Source: Dehalococcoidia bacterium
GTDB taxonomy: Bacteria > Chloroflexota > Dehalococcoidia > UBA2979
Direction of reading: 5' to 3'
Length of the DNA stretch: 64,000 nucleotides
Assembly: GCA_023228825.1 (NCBI GenBank)
Contig: JALOAL010000003.1
Location: forward strand, 186,001-250,000
Each line of letters opens with the position of its first letter. Position 1 is the first letter of the stretch. Positions 41,931 to 49,921 of this stretch are shown piece after piece. A model generated the notes under the pieces. It made no database searches and was not told where the DNA came from. It saw nothing but the letters and a program-made list of their open reading frames with translations. Made by a program: the position numbers and the translations under genes.

Positions 41931-43604
41931 CCGGAGGTTCGCGCCCGGCGCGGCGACGGAGGGCGTGGCCGGCCCCTCCCACTGCGAGGCGAGGATGCCG
42001 GCGTTGAAGTCGAACGCGTCAAACTCGTAGCCGCGGACGCCCTCCGCCAGTGAGGCGTACTCGCTGGGCGCCGTCAGCGGGAACATGGCCGGGATGCTGT
42101 CCAGCAGCAGGCGCTGGGCCTCCCTCGCGCGGCGCGTGCGCAGCACCGGGTCCACCTGCGAGAGGGCGTCGCGGACGGCGGCGTCGTAGATGGGATCGGA
42201 GTAGCCCCAGGGCGAGCGCGTGCCGTCCAGCCCACCGCTGGTGTGCAGGCGCAGGCCAATGTCCGGCGTGTTGAGCCGGTCCAGTTCAAAGAACGCCGCC
42301 TCGAAGTCGCCGGCCAGGAACGCCGCCTGGAACTCCGGCTGCGGGCGCGTGACCAGGCGGGGCTGGAAGCCGGCCGCGCCCAACTGGTCCACCACGGTCT
42401 GGGCCATGCTCAGCAGCATGGGCGTGTCCGCATGCGCGATGCGGATCGGCAGGTCCTCGTACCCCGCGGCCCGCAGCAACTCCCGCGCGCCCTGCTGGTT
42501 GTGCTGGTAGAGCGGATGCGACTGCAACTCCACGCGCGGCAGGGCGTCCCCGCCAAACGCGGGGCCCACCGGCCCGCACAGGAGGCCGCCGTCCAGCACC
42601 GTCAGCGCCTCGCGGTCTAGCGCCAGCGAGAGCGCCCGGCGCACGCGGGCGTCGCGGAAGGCGCGCACGGCCTCCTCCGAAGCCTGGTCCCGAGGCGGCA
42701 ACTGCGACAGCGCCAGCCCGCGCATACGCTGGTGCGCGCGGGTGGCCTCCACCCGTCCGGGTACGGCACGCGCCGCCTGCCGGCCCGCCTCCCCCAGGTG
42801 GTGGTAGACGTGCACCACCCCGTCCGCGAAGCCCACGTCGAGGTCGCCCGGGCGCTCGGCCCGATGCACCGTGAGGCCGCTGAGGCGAGGCCGGACGTCC
42901 TTGTCCTCCAGCAGCGGGTTGGGGCGCATGACCAGCGTGCCGCCGTCCACGCGTTGCGGCATGAACGCGCCGCTCCCCATGGGCGCCGCCACCGCGCCGT
43001 ACGATCCCTCCCCGCGGATCGAGGCGTCTTCGCGGGCCAGGAACTCGAACAGGAGACTGAACGGGGCGCGCAGGCGCAGCACCAACTCCGTCTCGCTGGG
43101 CGCCTCGATCTCCTCGATGACGTCGCTGAAGACGAAGACGGCCTCCGAGGCGCGGCGACGGAAGTCGGCGGCGATCACGCCGGCGGTCAGCGGAAGCGCG
43201 GTGCCACTGCTATCCGGGTGGAAGTATGCCCCCGCCCGCAGCCCAATGCGCACGGTCAGCGGCTCCGGCAGTTCGACCTCGCGCGCCAGGTCCCCGTAGA
43301 CCGAGGCCGTGCGCGGGTCCACGCCCACGAGCCGCGAGTAGACGGCCAGGCGCGAGGTGGGGTCCAGACCGTCCGCGCCCACCTGCGACGCCAGGACGCC
43401 CAGGTGCAGGGCGCCGGCCGTGGTGGGGCGCTCGGTACGGGGCAGCGGCGAGCGTACGCGCAGGCGGCTGCCGGGCACGGCCTCCGGGCCGCCGTCCGCG
43501 CCGCCTTCGTCTGAGGTGCAGCCGACCAGCGCGGCGCCGGCGATCCCCACCCCCAGCATCCCCGCGCGCGCGAGGAACTGCCGGCGCGTGTGGCGTGCGG
43601 TCAT
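41928..43604 (-). CDS. Extracellular solute-binding lipoprotein (SBP family 5), Tat-exported
   Basis: 558 aa. N-terminus RRQFLARAGMLGVGIAG is a twin-arginine signal, followed by lipobox LVGC with lipidated Cys29. The mature part is of the oligopeptide/nickel-type binding family 5: RRALSLALDREALTVL and NQQGARELLRAAGYED and PMLLSMAQTVVDQLGAAGF are typical. No dpp/opp permease or ATPase gene is beside it, so it is an orphan binding protein, possibly using transporter genes elsewhere. ATG at 43604; the longer frame upstream is not supported. Confidence 0.87.
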   Translation of the reverse strand: MTARHTRRQFLARAGMLGVGIAGAALVGCTSDEGGADGGPEAVPGSRLRVRSPLPRTERPTTAGALHLGVLASQVGADGLDPTSRLAVYSRLVGVDPRTASVYGDLAREVELPEPLTVRIGLRAGAYFHPDSSGTALPLTAGVIAADFRRRASEAVFVFSDVIEEIEAPSETELVLRLRAPFSLLFEFLAREDASIRGEGSYGAVAAPMGSGAFMPQRVDGGTLVMRPNPLLEDKDVRPRLSGLTVHRAERPGDLDVGFADGVVHVYHHLGEAGRQAARAVPGRVEATRAHQRMRGLALSQLPPRDQASEEAVRAFRDARVRRALSLALDREALTVLDGGLLCGPVGPAFGGDALPRVELQSHPLYQHNQQGARELLRAAGYEDLPIRIAHADTPMLLSMAQTVVDQLGAAGFQPRLVTRPQPEFQAAFLAGDFEAAFFELDRLNTPDIGLRLHTSGGLDGTRSPWGYSDPIYDAAVRDALSQVDPVLRTRRAREAQRLLLDSIPAMFPLTAPSEYASLAEGVRGYEFDAFDFNAGILASQWEGPATPSVAAPGANLR

Positions 43605-43699
43605 ACGGCAGCAGTCCTTGCGGACACAGCGGACCACGTCCCGGCCGTCCGGCCGGCCACGTCCCTGCCGCTCATCGCTTGCCCCCGGTCCCGGATCTC

Positions 43700-43770
43700 A
43701 TGGCCTGTCGTTGGAAGGCCTGTTGTGGGTGGCCAGTCGTTGGCCAGTCGTTGGCTGGCCAGTCGCTGGC
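43700..43770. repeat. Degenerate 11-bp tandem repeat TGGCCAGTCGT
   Basis: Two perfect adjacent copies, TGGCCAGTCGT at 43730-43740 and 43741-43751, then a diverged copy at 43757-43767 and earlier diverged copies (TGGCCTGTCGT at 43701-43711, AAGGCCTGTTGT at 43715-43726). About five units in all. Confidence 0.7.
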
Positions 43771-43924
43771 ACGCCCGCGCCGGCCGCGGCCACCTGCAAT
43801 CCCGGCCTCAATCGTAGTCAGGCCCGATCATGGGCGGCAATGCGGGTGGAGGACGGTGGAGAGGCCGGGAGGCACAGGAGTGATAGCCGGGGCCCGCGCT
43901 GGAGCCCCAAGCGCGCAGCCCGGC

Positions 43925-43936
43925 TAGGATCAGTGC
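43925..43936 (+). promoter_or_regulatory. Putative -10 element of a leaderless transcript (Rieske-fold gene)
   Basis: TAGGAT at 43925-43930 ends exactly 6 nt before the ATG at 43937; no Shine-Dalgarno is present. Confidence 0.45.
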
Positions 43937-44659
43937 ATGGCCGATCAGCCCAACGACACTCCCAACGACACTGGCGCACCATCCCCTTCGCCGCACTCGC
44001 CGCCCTCGAGGCGCGCGCAGCGGGCGAGCGGCGACGGGCGACGTGACGGCGACGTCCTGGCGGGCCCGGCCGACTCGACCAGGCCGAGCAACCCATGGCC
44101 GCGCCTCATCGCCTTCGGTCTGTCTGTGGTCACCGTCGTGTTCCTGGCCGGCCTCTGCCTGGCCTCCTTCGCGTCCGCACCGGACCGGGAGATCCGCGTG
44201 CGCGACACGGAGTACCAGGTGGCGCTGCCGAAGTTCCTGGCGGTCACGTCCTTCGGCGCGGACGAGGACGGGCGCACGTTCGGCGCGTTCCTGGTGGTGC
44301 CGGGCGACCTCCCTGCCGGCGGGCGTGCGTTCTTCTCGCGGGCGCCCGGGACCGGCTGCAACCTGCGCTGGGACGGTGGCGCGCGTGAGGCCGCGCAGGA
44401 GGACGTGGTGGGCCTCTTCCTGGATCCGTGCTCGGACGCACGCTATGGGCAGGACGGCCGCGTGGTGGCCGGCACGCCCCCCTCCGCGCTCCACGAGTTC
44501 GAGACTCGCCGCGAGGCCAACAGTTATGTCGTGAGTTTCGACGAACTCACGCTGGGAGCGTGCCACGCCGACACCGCCGCGGGTTGCTCCCCGCGCGGCG
44601 AGCCGCGCACGCGCACCGTCCCCGCTGGCGCCCTACCAGACGACTTCGGCAGGCGGTAG
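43937..44659 (+). CDS. Membrane-anchored Rieske-fold protein without cluster ligands
   Basis: 240 aa. Disordered Ser/Pro-rich N-terminus, one transmembrane helix at about 57-76, then an extracytoplasmic domain. In it GTGCNLRWDGG (Cys141) aligns with the CTHLGC box of cytochrome bc/QcrA-type Rieske proteins, and LDPCSDARYGQDGRVVAGTPP (about 162-182, Cys165) with the CPCHGSRFDLDGRV-like box. Of the six usual residues only the two disulfide-forming Cys remain; all four 2Fe-2S ligands are replaced. So it likely keeps the fold but binds no Rieske cluster. Not next to bc1 genes. Function unknown. Confidence 0.7.
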   Translation: MADQPNDTPNDTGAPSPSPHSPPSRRAQRASGDGRRDGDVLAGPADSTRPSNPWPRLIAFGLSVVTVVFLAGLCLASFASAPDREIRVRDTEYQVALPKFLAVTSFGADEDGRTFGAFLVVPGDLPAGGRAFFSRAPGTGCNLRWDGGAREAAQEDVVGLFLDPCSDARYGQDGRVVAGTPPSALHEFETRREANSYVVSFDELTLGACHADTAAGCSPRGEPRTRTVPAGALPDDFGRR

Positions 44660-44699
44660 CCCTCCGCCCTCCCGGCAGGGCAACGCCCCATCGGCACGA

Positions 44700-44727
44700 C
44701 GACGCCCCCTCGTGGGAGGGGGCGTCG
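44700..44727. terminator. Strong hairpin terminator between convergent genes
   Basis: A 12-bp perfect stem (CGACGCCCCCTC pairing with GAGGGGGCGTCG) and GTGG loop, 41 nt after the stop of the Rieske-fold gene and 63 nt before the end of the suf operon. Likely works on both strands. Confidence 0.8.
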
Positions 44728-44767
44728 CTTCGGTCAGTACAGGCGGGTGAGCGGGGCCAGCGCCCCT

Positions 44768-44803
44768 GCCAGAGGCCCTGCCAGAGGCCCCTACCAGAGG
44801 CCT
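44768..44803. repeat. 12-bp tandem repeat, three copies, over the sufT stop
   Basis: GCCAGAGGCCCT, GCCAGAGGCCCC and TACCAGAGGCCT lie head to tail at 44768-44803. The last copy includes the stop region of the sufT-like gene (stop at 44791-44793). Confidence 0.75.
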
Positions 44804-45123
44804 AGGGCCATCTTCACCTCGTCAGAAGCCATGGTGCGCGGATCCCAGGGCGGGCTCCACACCAGGTTGACCTCCACGTCCTCCACGCCATCCACCTGGT
44901 TCAACTTGTGGAAGACCAGGCCCTGCAGCATGGGGCCGATGGGACATGCCGGCGAGGTGAGCGTCATGTCCACCGTCACCTGCCCGTCCTCGTCGATCTC
45001 CACGCCGTATACCAGGCCCAGTTCCACAATGCTCATGTGCAACTCAGGGTCGTCGACGTCCCGCAGGAGGTCCTTCAGTTCTTCGCCCGTAGGCAGGGTC
45101 TTTGCGGCGGTCTCGTCAGTCAT
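44791..45123 (-). CDS. sufT: SufT/MIP18-type Fe-S assembly protein (DUF59)
   Basis: 110 aa; ATG at 45123. Family pattern: LKDLLRDVDDPELHMSIVELG, then TLTSPACPIGPMLQGLV with the single conserved Cys, ending in VNLVWSPPWDPRTMAS. DUF59/MIP18 proteins deliver clusters to targets in Fe-S biogenesis. Last gene of the suf operon; the start lies inside the end of the upstream sufU gene (8 nt overlap), so it is tightly coupled. Confidence 0.9.
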   Translation of the reverse strand: MTDETAAKTLPTGEELKDLLRDVDDPELHMSIVELGLVYGVEIDEDGQVTVDMTLTSPACPIGPMLQGLVFHKLNQVDGVEDVEVNLVWSPPWDPRTMASDEVKMALGLW

Positions 45124-45595
45124 TGGACTCAGTCCTCTCATCCGTCGTCACTGGTTCCGCGCGGCCATCCAGGGCCTGTTCCAGGGTCTTCCATGCCAGC
45201 GAGGCGCACTTCACGCGCGCCGCGAACTTCGCCACACCTCGGAGCGCGTCGATGTCGTCGAAGCCCTCCAGATCCTGAGGCTCGCCGGTGGTCATCATCT
45301 GCTGGAAGGCCCGTGCGCCGTCTCCCGCCTCCTGGACGGTGCGCCCCTTCACGTACTCCGTCATCATGCTGGCCGAAGCCTGCGAGATGGAGCACCCCTG
45401 CCCCCCAAAGGCAATGTCCTGCACGCGCCCGTCCGCCAGCAGGATGGACACCGTCACGGTGTCCCCGCACAGCGGGTTCGCCCCCTCCGCGGAGCAGGTG
45501 GGCGCCTCCATCTCCTGGTGGTTCCGAGGCGTGCGGTAGTGATCCAGGATGATCTCCCGGTACAGGTCGTCCAGCAGGCTCGGTTCATTGGTCAT
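45116..45595 (-). CDS. sufU: Fe-S cluster scaffold/sulfur acceptor SufU
   Basis: 159 aa. Zinc/sulfur site residues Cys43 and Asp45 (NPLCGDTV), Cys68 (QGCSIS) and Cys130 (VKCASL), in the SufU spacing (B. subtilis Cys41, Asp43, Cys66, Cys128). SufU takes sulfur from SufS and passes it to SufBCD. Start ATG at 45595 overlaps the sufS stop by 4 nt. Confidence 0.93.
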   Translation of the reverse strand: MTNEPSLLDDLYREIILDHYRTPRNHQEMEAPTCSAEGANPLCGDTVTVSILLADGRVQDIAFGGQGCSISQASASMMTEYVKGRTVQEAGDGARAFQQMMTTGEPQDLEGFDDIDALRGVAKFAARVKCASLAWKTLEQALDGRAEPVTTDERTESND

Positions 45596-46863
45596 GCGCG
45601 GACCCCAAAGAAGCGGGACACCTCCTCGAGGGCGACCGCCAGGCGGTCGACTTCCTCGGTGGTGTTGTAGATGTAGAAGGAGGCGCGGGCCGTGGCGGGC
45701 ACGGAGAGCGCGGCCATGACGGGCTGTGCGCAGTGGTGGCCGGTACGGATGGCCACGGCGTGCGTGTCCAGCACCTGGCCGACATCGTGCGGGTGCACGC
45801 CCTCCAGTTCAAAGGAGATCACGCCGCCTCGGTCCTGCGCCTGCGGCGGGCCGAAGATGGAGACGCCGGGCACATCGCCCAGGCGACGCAGGGCGTAGTC
45901 CGTGATCTCCACCTCGTGCGCGCGGACGGCGTCCATGCCCAGCGCCTCCAGGTAGTCCACGGCGGCGCCCAGCGCCACGGCGCCGGCCACGTTGGGGGTG
46001 CCCGCCTCGAACTTCGCGGGGACGTCCGCCCAGGTGGACTGCGCCATGGTGACGGTGAGGATCATGTCGCCGCCGCCCAGGAACGGGTCCATCGCCTCCA
46101 GCAACTCCATGCGCGCCCACAGTCCGCCGATACCCGTGGGGCCCAGCATCTTGTGGCCGGTGAAGGCCATGAAGTCGCAGCCCAGCGCCTGCACGTCTAC
46201 CGGCATGTGGGGCACGCTCTGCGCGCCGTCCACCAGCACCAGCGCGCCCTGCGCCCTGGCCATGGGGATCAACTCGTCCAGGCGGGTGATGGTGCCCAGC
46301 GCGTTGGAGACGGCCGTGACCGCCAGCAACTTCGTCCGAGGGCCAATCACCTGGCGGGCGTAGTCCAGGTCCAGGGTGCCGTCCGGCAACATGGGGATGT
46401 ACTTCAGGACAACACCGCGCTCGTCGCGCAGCATCTGCCACGGGACGATGTTGGAGTGGTGTTCCACCTCCGTGATCACCACCTCGTCGCCCTCCTGGAG
46501 GAACTTGCGTCCCCAGGAATGGGCCACCAGGTTGATGCCCTCCGTGGTGTTGCGCGTGAATATCACTTCCTCCGCGCGCGGAGCGTTGATGAACCGGGCG
46601 ATGCGCTGGCGTGCCTGTTCGTACAGGTCGGTCGCCTCAATGGAGAGCGTGTGCACGCCGCGGTGGATGTTGGCGTTGTGGTCCCGGTAGAACCGGGTCA
46701 TCTCCGCAATCATCTGCACCGGCCGCTGGCTGGTGGCGGCGTTGTCCAGGTAGACCAGCGTCTTGCCGGGGTGGATCTCCCGCTTCAGGATGGGGAAGTC
46801 CCGGCGGATGCGATCCAGGTCGAACGGTAGCCTCTGCTGGACGTCCATGTCGGTCTGCGTCAT
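45592..46863 (-). CDS. sufS: Cysteine desulfurase SufS
   Basis: 423 aa class V aminotransferase fold. YLDNAATSQRP at the N-terminus, HHSNIVPW, the PLP Lys in FTGHKMLGPTG, and the catalytic Cys in RTGHHCAQPVM near residue 380, all as in group II (SufS) desulfurases. Mobilises sulfur from cysteine for SufU. The ATG overlaps the stop of the Rieske ferredoxin gene by 4 nt. Confidence 0.94.
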   Translation of the reverse strand: MTQTDMDVQQRLPFDLDRIRRDFPILKREIHPGKTLVYLDNAATSQRPVQMIAEMTRFYRDHNANIHRGVHTLSIEATDLYEQARQRIARFINAPRAEEVIFTRNTTEGINLVAHSWGRKFLQEGDEVVITEVEHHSNIVPWQMLRDERGVVLKYIPMLPDGTLDLDYARQVIGPRTKLLAVTAVSNALGTITRLDELIPMARAQGALVLVDGAQSVPHMPVDVQALGCDFMAFTGHKMLGPTGIGGLWARMELLEAMDPFLGGGDMILTVTMAQSTWADVPAKFEAGTPNVAGAVALGAAVDYLEALGMDAVRAHEVEITDYALRRLGDVPGVSIFGPPQAQDRGGVISFELEGVHPHDVGQVLDTHAVAIRTGHHCAQPVMAALSVPATARASFYIYNTTEEVDRLAVALEEVSRFFGVRA

Positions 46864-47186
46864 TGCGGCACCACCCCGGAGTCGCACTCCACCAGCACGT
46901 CGTCGCCGTCCACGATCACGCGGTAGCCGGCCACGCTGCGCACGGCGGGCAGGCTCAGCACCTTGCCCGTCTTCGCGTCGAACGCCGCCCCGTGTCGAGG
47001 GCAGATGATGCGTCCGTTCTTGATGGAGCCTTCGCCCAGCGGGCCGTTGTCGTGCGTGCAGCGGTTGTCGATGGCGTAGTACTCACCGTCGATGTGGCTC
47101 AGCGCGAGCGACTTCCCGGCACACTCCACCACCCGCACCTGCCCCTCGGGCACGTCAGAGGTCCTGGCGACACGTTCCTGGCTCAC
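46860..47186 (-). CDS. Rieske-type [2Fe-2S] ferredoxin inserted in the suf operon
   Basis: 108 aa from GTG at 47186 (GGATGGA upstream); a GTG at 47234 would add 16 residues. Full Rieske site: Cys43-Thr-His45 and Cys62-Pro-Arg-His65, as in biphenyl-dioxygenase-type ferredoxins. It lies between sufD and sufS and overlaps sufS, so it belongs to the operon and probably supplies electrons for cluster assembly or takes part in it. It is soluble. Confidence 0.9.
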   Translation of the reverse strand: MSQERVARTSDVPEGQVRVVECAGKSLALSHIDGEYYAIDNRCTHDNGPLGEGSIKNGRIICPRHGAAFDAKTGKVLSLPAVRSVAGYRVIVDGDDVLVECDSGVVPQ

Positions 47187-47270
47187 GCTGCGTCCATCCG
47201 TTGCAGTCTGGGTTGTGCGCCGCCTCGGAGCCACCGGGGCGCTCCGAGGCGGCGAGTGGGGTGGCGCGGC

Positions 47271-48509
47271 TTACAGCCGCGCCACCTCCAACTTGCGTTC
47301 TACGGAGGCGGTGACTTCCTCCAGCAAGGCTTCATCCGCGATGTCGTCCAGGACAGAGCGGAAGAAGCCGGAGACCAGCAACTTCAGCGACTGCCGGCGG
47401 TCCAGGCCGCGGCTCTGGAGGTAGAACAACGCTTCCTCGTCCACCGGGCCGACCGTGGCGCCGTGGCCACAGCGGATCACCTCGTTGGTGAGGATCTCCA
47501 GCACGGGGTCAGAGTCCGCCTTGGCGTCGCCGGACAGCAGCAGGTTGCGGTTTTCCTGCTCTGCGGCTGCGCCCGCGGCCGTCTCCTCTACCCGCGTCAC
47601 GCCGTAGTAGATGGAGCGCGAGCCACCCGCAAGGGCGGCCTTGATCTGCACGTCCGACAGCGTCTTGCGGCCGATGTGGTTCTGTAGCGTGACAAAGTCG
47701 AAGTGCTGATCCTTGTCGCCCAGGGCCACGCCGCGGAAGCGTCCCGTGGAGCCTTCGCCCTCCAGGATGCCCTCCAGCGTGTGCTTCACCAGCGCACCGC
47801 CGATGGCCAGGGTGGCCACCTGCACGTTGGCGCCTCGGTCCGTACGGGCGCGCAGGGACAGGAAGTCGCGCGTGGCGGCCCCCCAGCCCACGTCAAACAC
47901 CACCCGCACGTTCGAGTCCGCCCCGGCCACGATCTCCACCACGCCGGAGGCGAGGACGTCCGCGTCTCCAGAGGAGCAGCGCACCAGCACCGTCACGTCG
48001 CTGGCGGCCTCCGCCACGATCAGCATGCGCGGGAACACCGCGCCGGCCTGCGCGGTCACGCCCACCGTCACGGGCGCCTCGAAGGCCTTGCCCCGGGCCG
48101 CGTGGACGAACACGCCGCCCGTCCACTGCGAGGCGTTGGCGGCAATGAATTTGCCCTCCGTGGCCGGGATGAGCGCACCCAGGTGCTGCTCCACCACGGC
48201 GGCCAGGCGTTCGTCCTGCAGCGCGTCCGCCAGGCTGCCGGCGTACCCGCCTGCGGGCACGCCGCCCTCAGGCACCGCCACCACCGGGAGGAACGAGGCC
48301 TCCGGTGGGTGGGCGGCGATCGAGAGCCCGCTCACGTCCGTGTACTTCCACGGGCGTGAGCGCTGCGTGGGCATCGGCAGCGCTTCGAAGGCGCGGGCCG
48401 CCTCCTGGCGCTTCTCCGCGAGCCAGCCCGGCTCGCCTCGGGCCTCGGAAGCCGCGCGCACGGCGTCCGCCGCGTACGCGCCAAGGGGTTGCGTCTGGGT
48501 CTCGGCCAT
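47271..48509 (-). CDS. sufD: Fe-S cluster assembly protein SufD
   Basis: 412 aa, SufB/SufD beta-helix family. C-terminal signature RCGHGATVGPVDEEALFYLQSRGLD typical of SufD, and inner repeats with N-terminal AEKR region RSRPWKYTDVSGL. It shares a one-nucleotide overlap with the sufB stop. Partner of SufB and SufC in the scaffold complex. Confidence 0.94.
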   Translation of the reverse strand: MAETQTQPLGAYAADAVRAASEARGEPGWLAEKRQEAARAFEALPMPTQRSRPWKYTDVSGLSIAAHPPEASFLPVVAVPEGGVPAGGYAGSLADALQDERLAAVVEQHLGALIPATEGKFIAANASQWTGGVFVHAARGKAFEAPVTVGVTAQAGAVFPRMLIVAEAASDVTVLVRCSSGDADVLASGVVEIVAGADSNVRVVFDVGWGAATRDFLSLRARTDRGANVQVATLAIGGALVKHTLEGILEGEGSTGRFRGVALGDKDQHFDFVTLQNHIGRKTLSDVQIKAALAGGSRSIYYGVTRVEETAAGAAAEQENRNLLLSGDAKADSDPVLEILTNEVIRCGHGATVGPVDEEALFYLQSRGLDRRQSLKLLVSGFFRSVLDDIADEALLEEVTASVERKLEVARL

Positions 48510-49921
48510 TAGCCCACCGACCCTTCCATCTGCAGTTCGATCAGGCGGTTGAGTTCGATCGCGTACTCCATGGGGAGTTCCTTCACGATCGGCTCCACGA
48601 AGCCGTTGACCACCATCTTGGCGGCGGACTCCTCGTCAATGCCGCGGGACATCAGGTAGAACAACTGGTCCTCGCCCAACTTGGAGACGGACGCCTCGTG
48701 CCCGATCTTCACCTTCTCCTCGTCGATCTCCATCGTCGGGTAGGTGTCGGAGCGAGACTTTTCGTCCAGGAGCAGGGCGTCACAGCGCACCGTGGAGGAG
48801 GAGTTCTCCGCGCCCTCGTAGACCTTGAGCAGGCCTCGGTAGGAGGTGCGCCCGTTCCCGCGGGAGACGGACTTGGAGACGATGGCGCTGGTGGTGTTGG
48901 GCGCCACGTGGACGATCTTGCCGCCCGCGTCCTGGTGCTGGCCCTCGCCAGCGAACGCCAGCGAGAGGATCTCGCCGTGGGCGCGCTCGCCCATCAGGTA
49001 GACGGAGGGGTACTTCATGGTGAGCAGGGAGCCCAGGTTGCCGTCCACCCACTCCATGACCGCGCCCTCGTAGGCGTAGGCACGCTTGGTCACCAGGTTG
49101 TAGACGTTGTTGGACCAGTTCTGGATGGTGGTGTAGCGGACGCGCGCGTCCTTCTTCACCACGATCTCCACCACCGCCGAGTGCAGCGATGCGCTGGAGT
49201 AGATCGGCGCGGTACAGCCCTCTACGTAGTGAACGTAGGAGCCTTCGTCCGCGATGATCAGGGTGCGCTCGAACTGGCCCATGTTCTCCGTGTTGATGCG
49301 GAAGTAGGCCTGCAGCGGGATGTCCACCTTCACCCCGGGCGGGACGTAGATGAACGAGCCACCGGACCACACCGCGGAGTTCAGCGCCGCGTAGCGGTTG
49401 TCCCCGGACGGCACGATGGTGCCGAAGTACTCCCGGATGAGTTCCGGGTGCTCCTGCAGCGCCTGGTCCATGCCCAGGAAGATCACGCCCTGCTTGGACA
49501 GGTCTTCCCGGATGTTGTGGTAGACGACCTCAGAGTCGTACTGGGCGCCGGCGCCGGCCAGGTAGTGCTTCTCCGCCTCCGGGATGCCCAACTTGTCAAA
49601 GGTGTCCTTGATGTACTCCGGCACGTCGTCCCAGTCAGAGGCGTTCTGATCGGAGGCGCGCACGTAGTAGTGGATGCTGTCGAAGTCCAGGGCGTCCAGC
49701 AGTTCCGGCGAGCCGGCCCACTGCGGGTCCTTCAGCGTCAGGAACTGCCGGTAGGCGTCCAGCCGCTGCTCCAGCATCCACTCTGGCTCTTCCTTCATGG
49801 CGGACATCTGGCGGATCAGGTCCTCGTCCAGGCCCTTGTCCGCCATGAACAGGGGCTTTTCCTTGTCGTGGAAGCCCCACTGGTACTCGCCAACCAGGTT
49901 CTCAGGCTTGGTAGTGGTCAT
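48509..49921 (-). CDS. sufB: Fe-S cluster assembly protein SufB
   Basis: 470 aa. SufB-specific N-terminal region EYQWGFHDKEKPLFMADKG and the C-terminal motif IGHEASVSKLGEDQLFYLMS; VHYVEGCTAPIYSSASLHSAV is the cluster-assembly core with the likely Cys. Overlaps by one nucleotide with both sufC (upstream) and sufD (downstream). With SufC and SufD it builds the nascent cluster. Confidence 0.95.
   Translation of the reverse strand: MTTTKPENLVGEYQWGFHDKEKPLFMADKGLDEDLIRQMSAMKEEPEWMLEQRLDAYRQFLTLKDPQWAGSPELLDALDFDSIHYYVRASDQNASDWDDVPEYIKDTFDKLGIPEAEKHYLAGAGAQYDSEVVYHNIREDLSKQGVIFLGMDQALQEHPELIREYFGTIVPSGDNRYAALNSAVWSGGSFIYVPPGVKVDIPLQAYFRINTENMGQFERTLIIADEGSYVHYVEGCTAPIYSSASLHSAVVEIVVKKDARVRYTTIQNWSNNVYNLVTKRAYAYEGAVMEWVDGNLGSLLTMKYPSVYLMGERAHGEILSLAFAGEGQHQDAGGKIVHVAPNTTSAIVSKSVSRGNGRTSYRGLLKVYEGAENSSSTVRCDALLLDEKSRSDTYPTMEIDEEKVKIGHEASVSKLGEDQLFYLMSRGIDEESAAKMVVNGFVEPIVKELPMEYAIELNRLIELQMEGSVG

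Larger units (their letters stand above)
43605..43936. other. 332-nt gene-free spacer with repeat array
   Basis: Divergent spacer between the binding-protein gene and the Rieske-fold gene. It contains a degenerate tandem repeat (43700-43770, see separate entry) and a TAGGAT at 43925-43930 for the plus-strand gene. No RNA gene recognised. Confidence 0.6.

Noticed and set aside
43700..43770. CRISPR-like array
   Set aside because: Units are 11 bp, directly adjacent and degenerate; there are no spacers and no cas genes.
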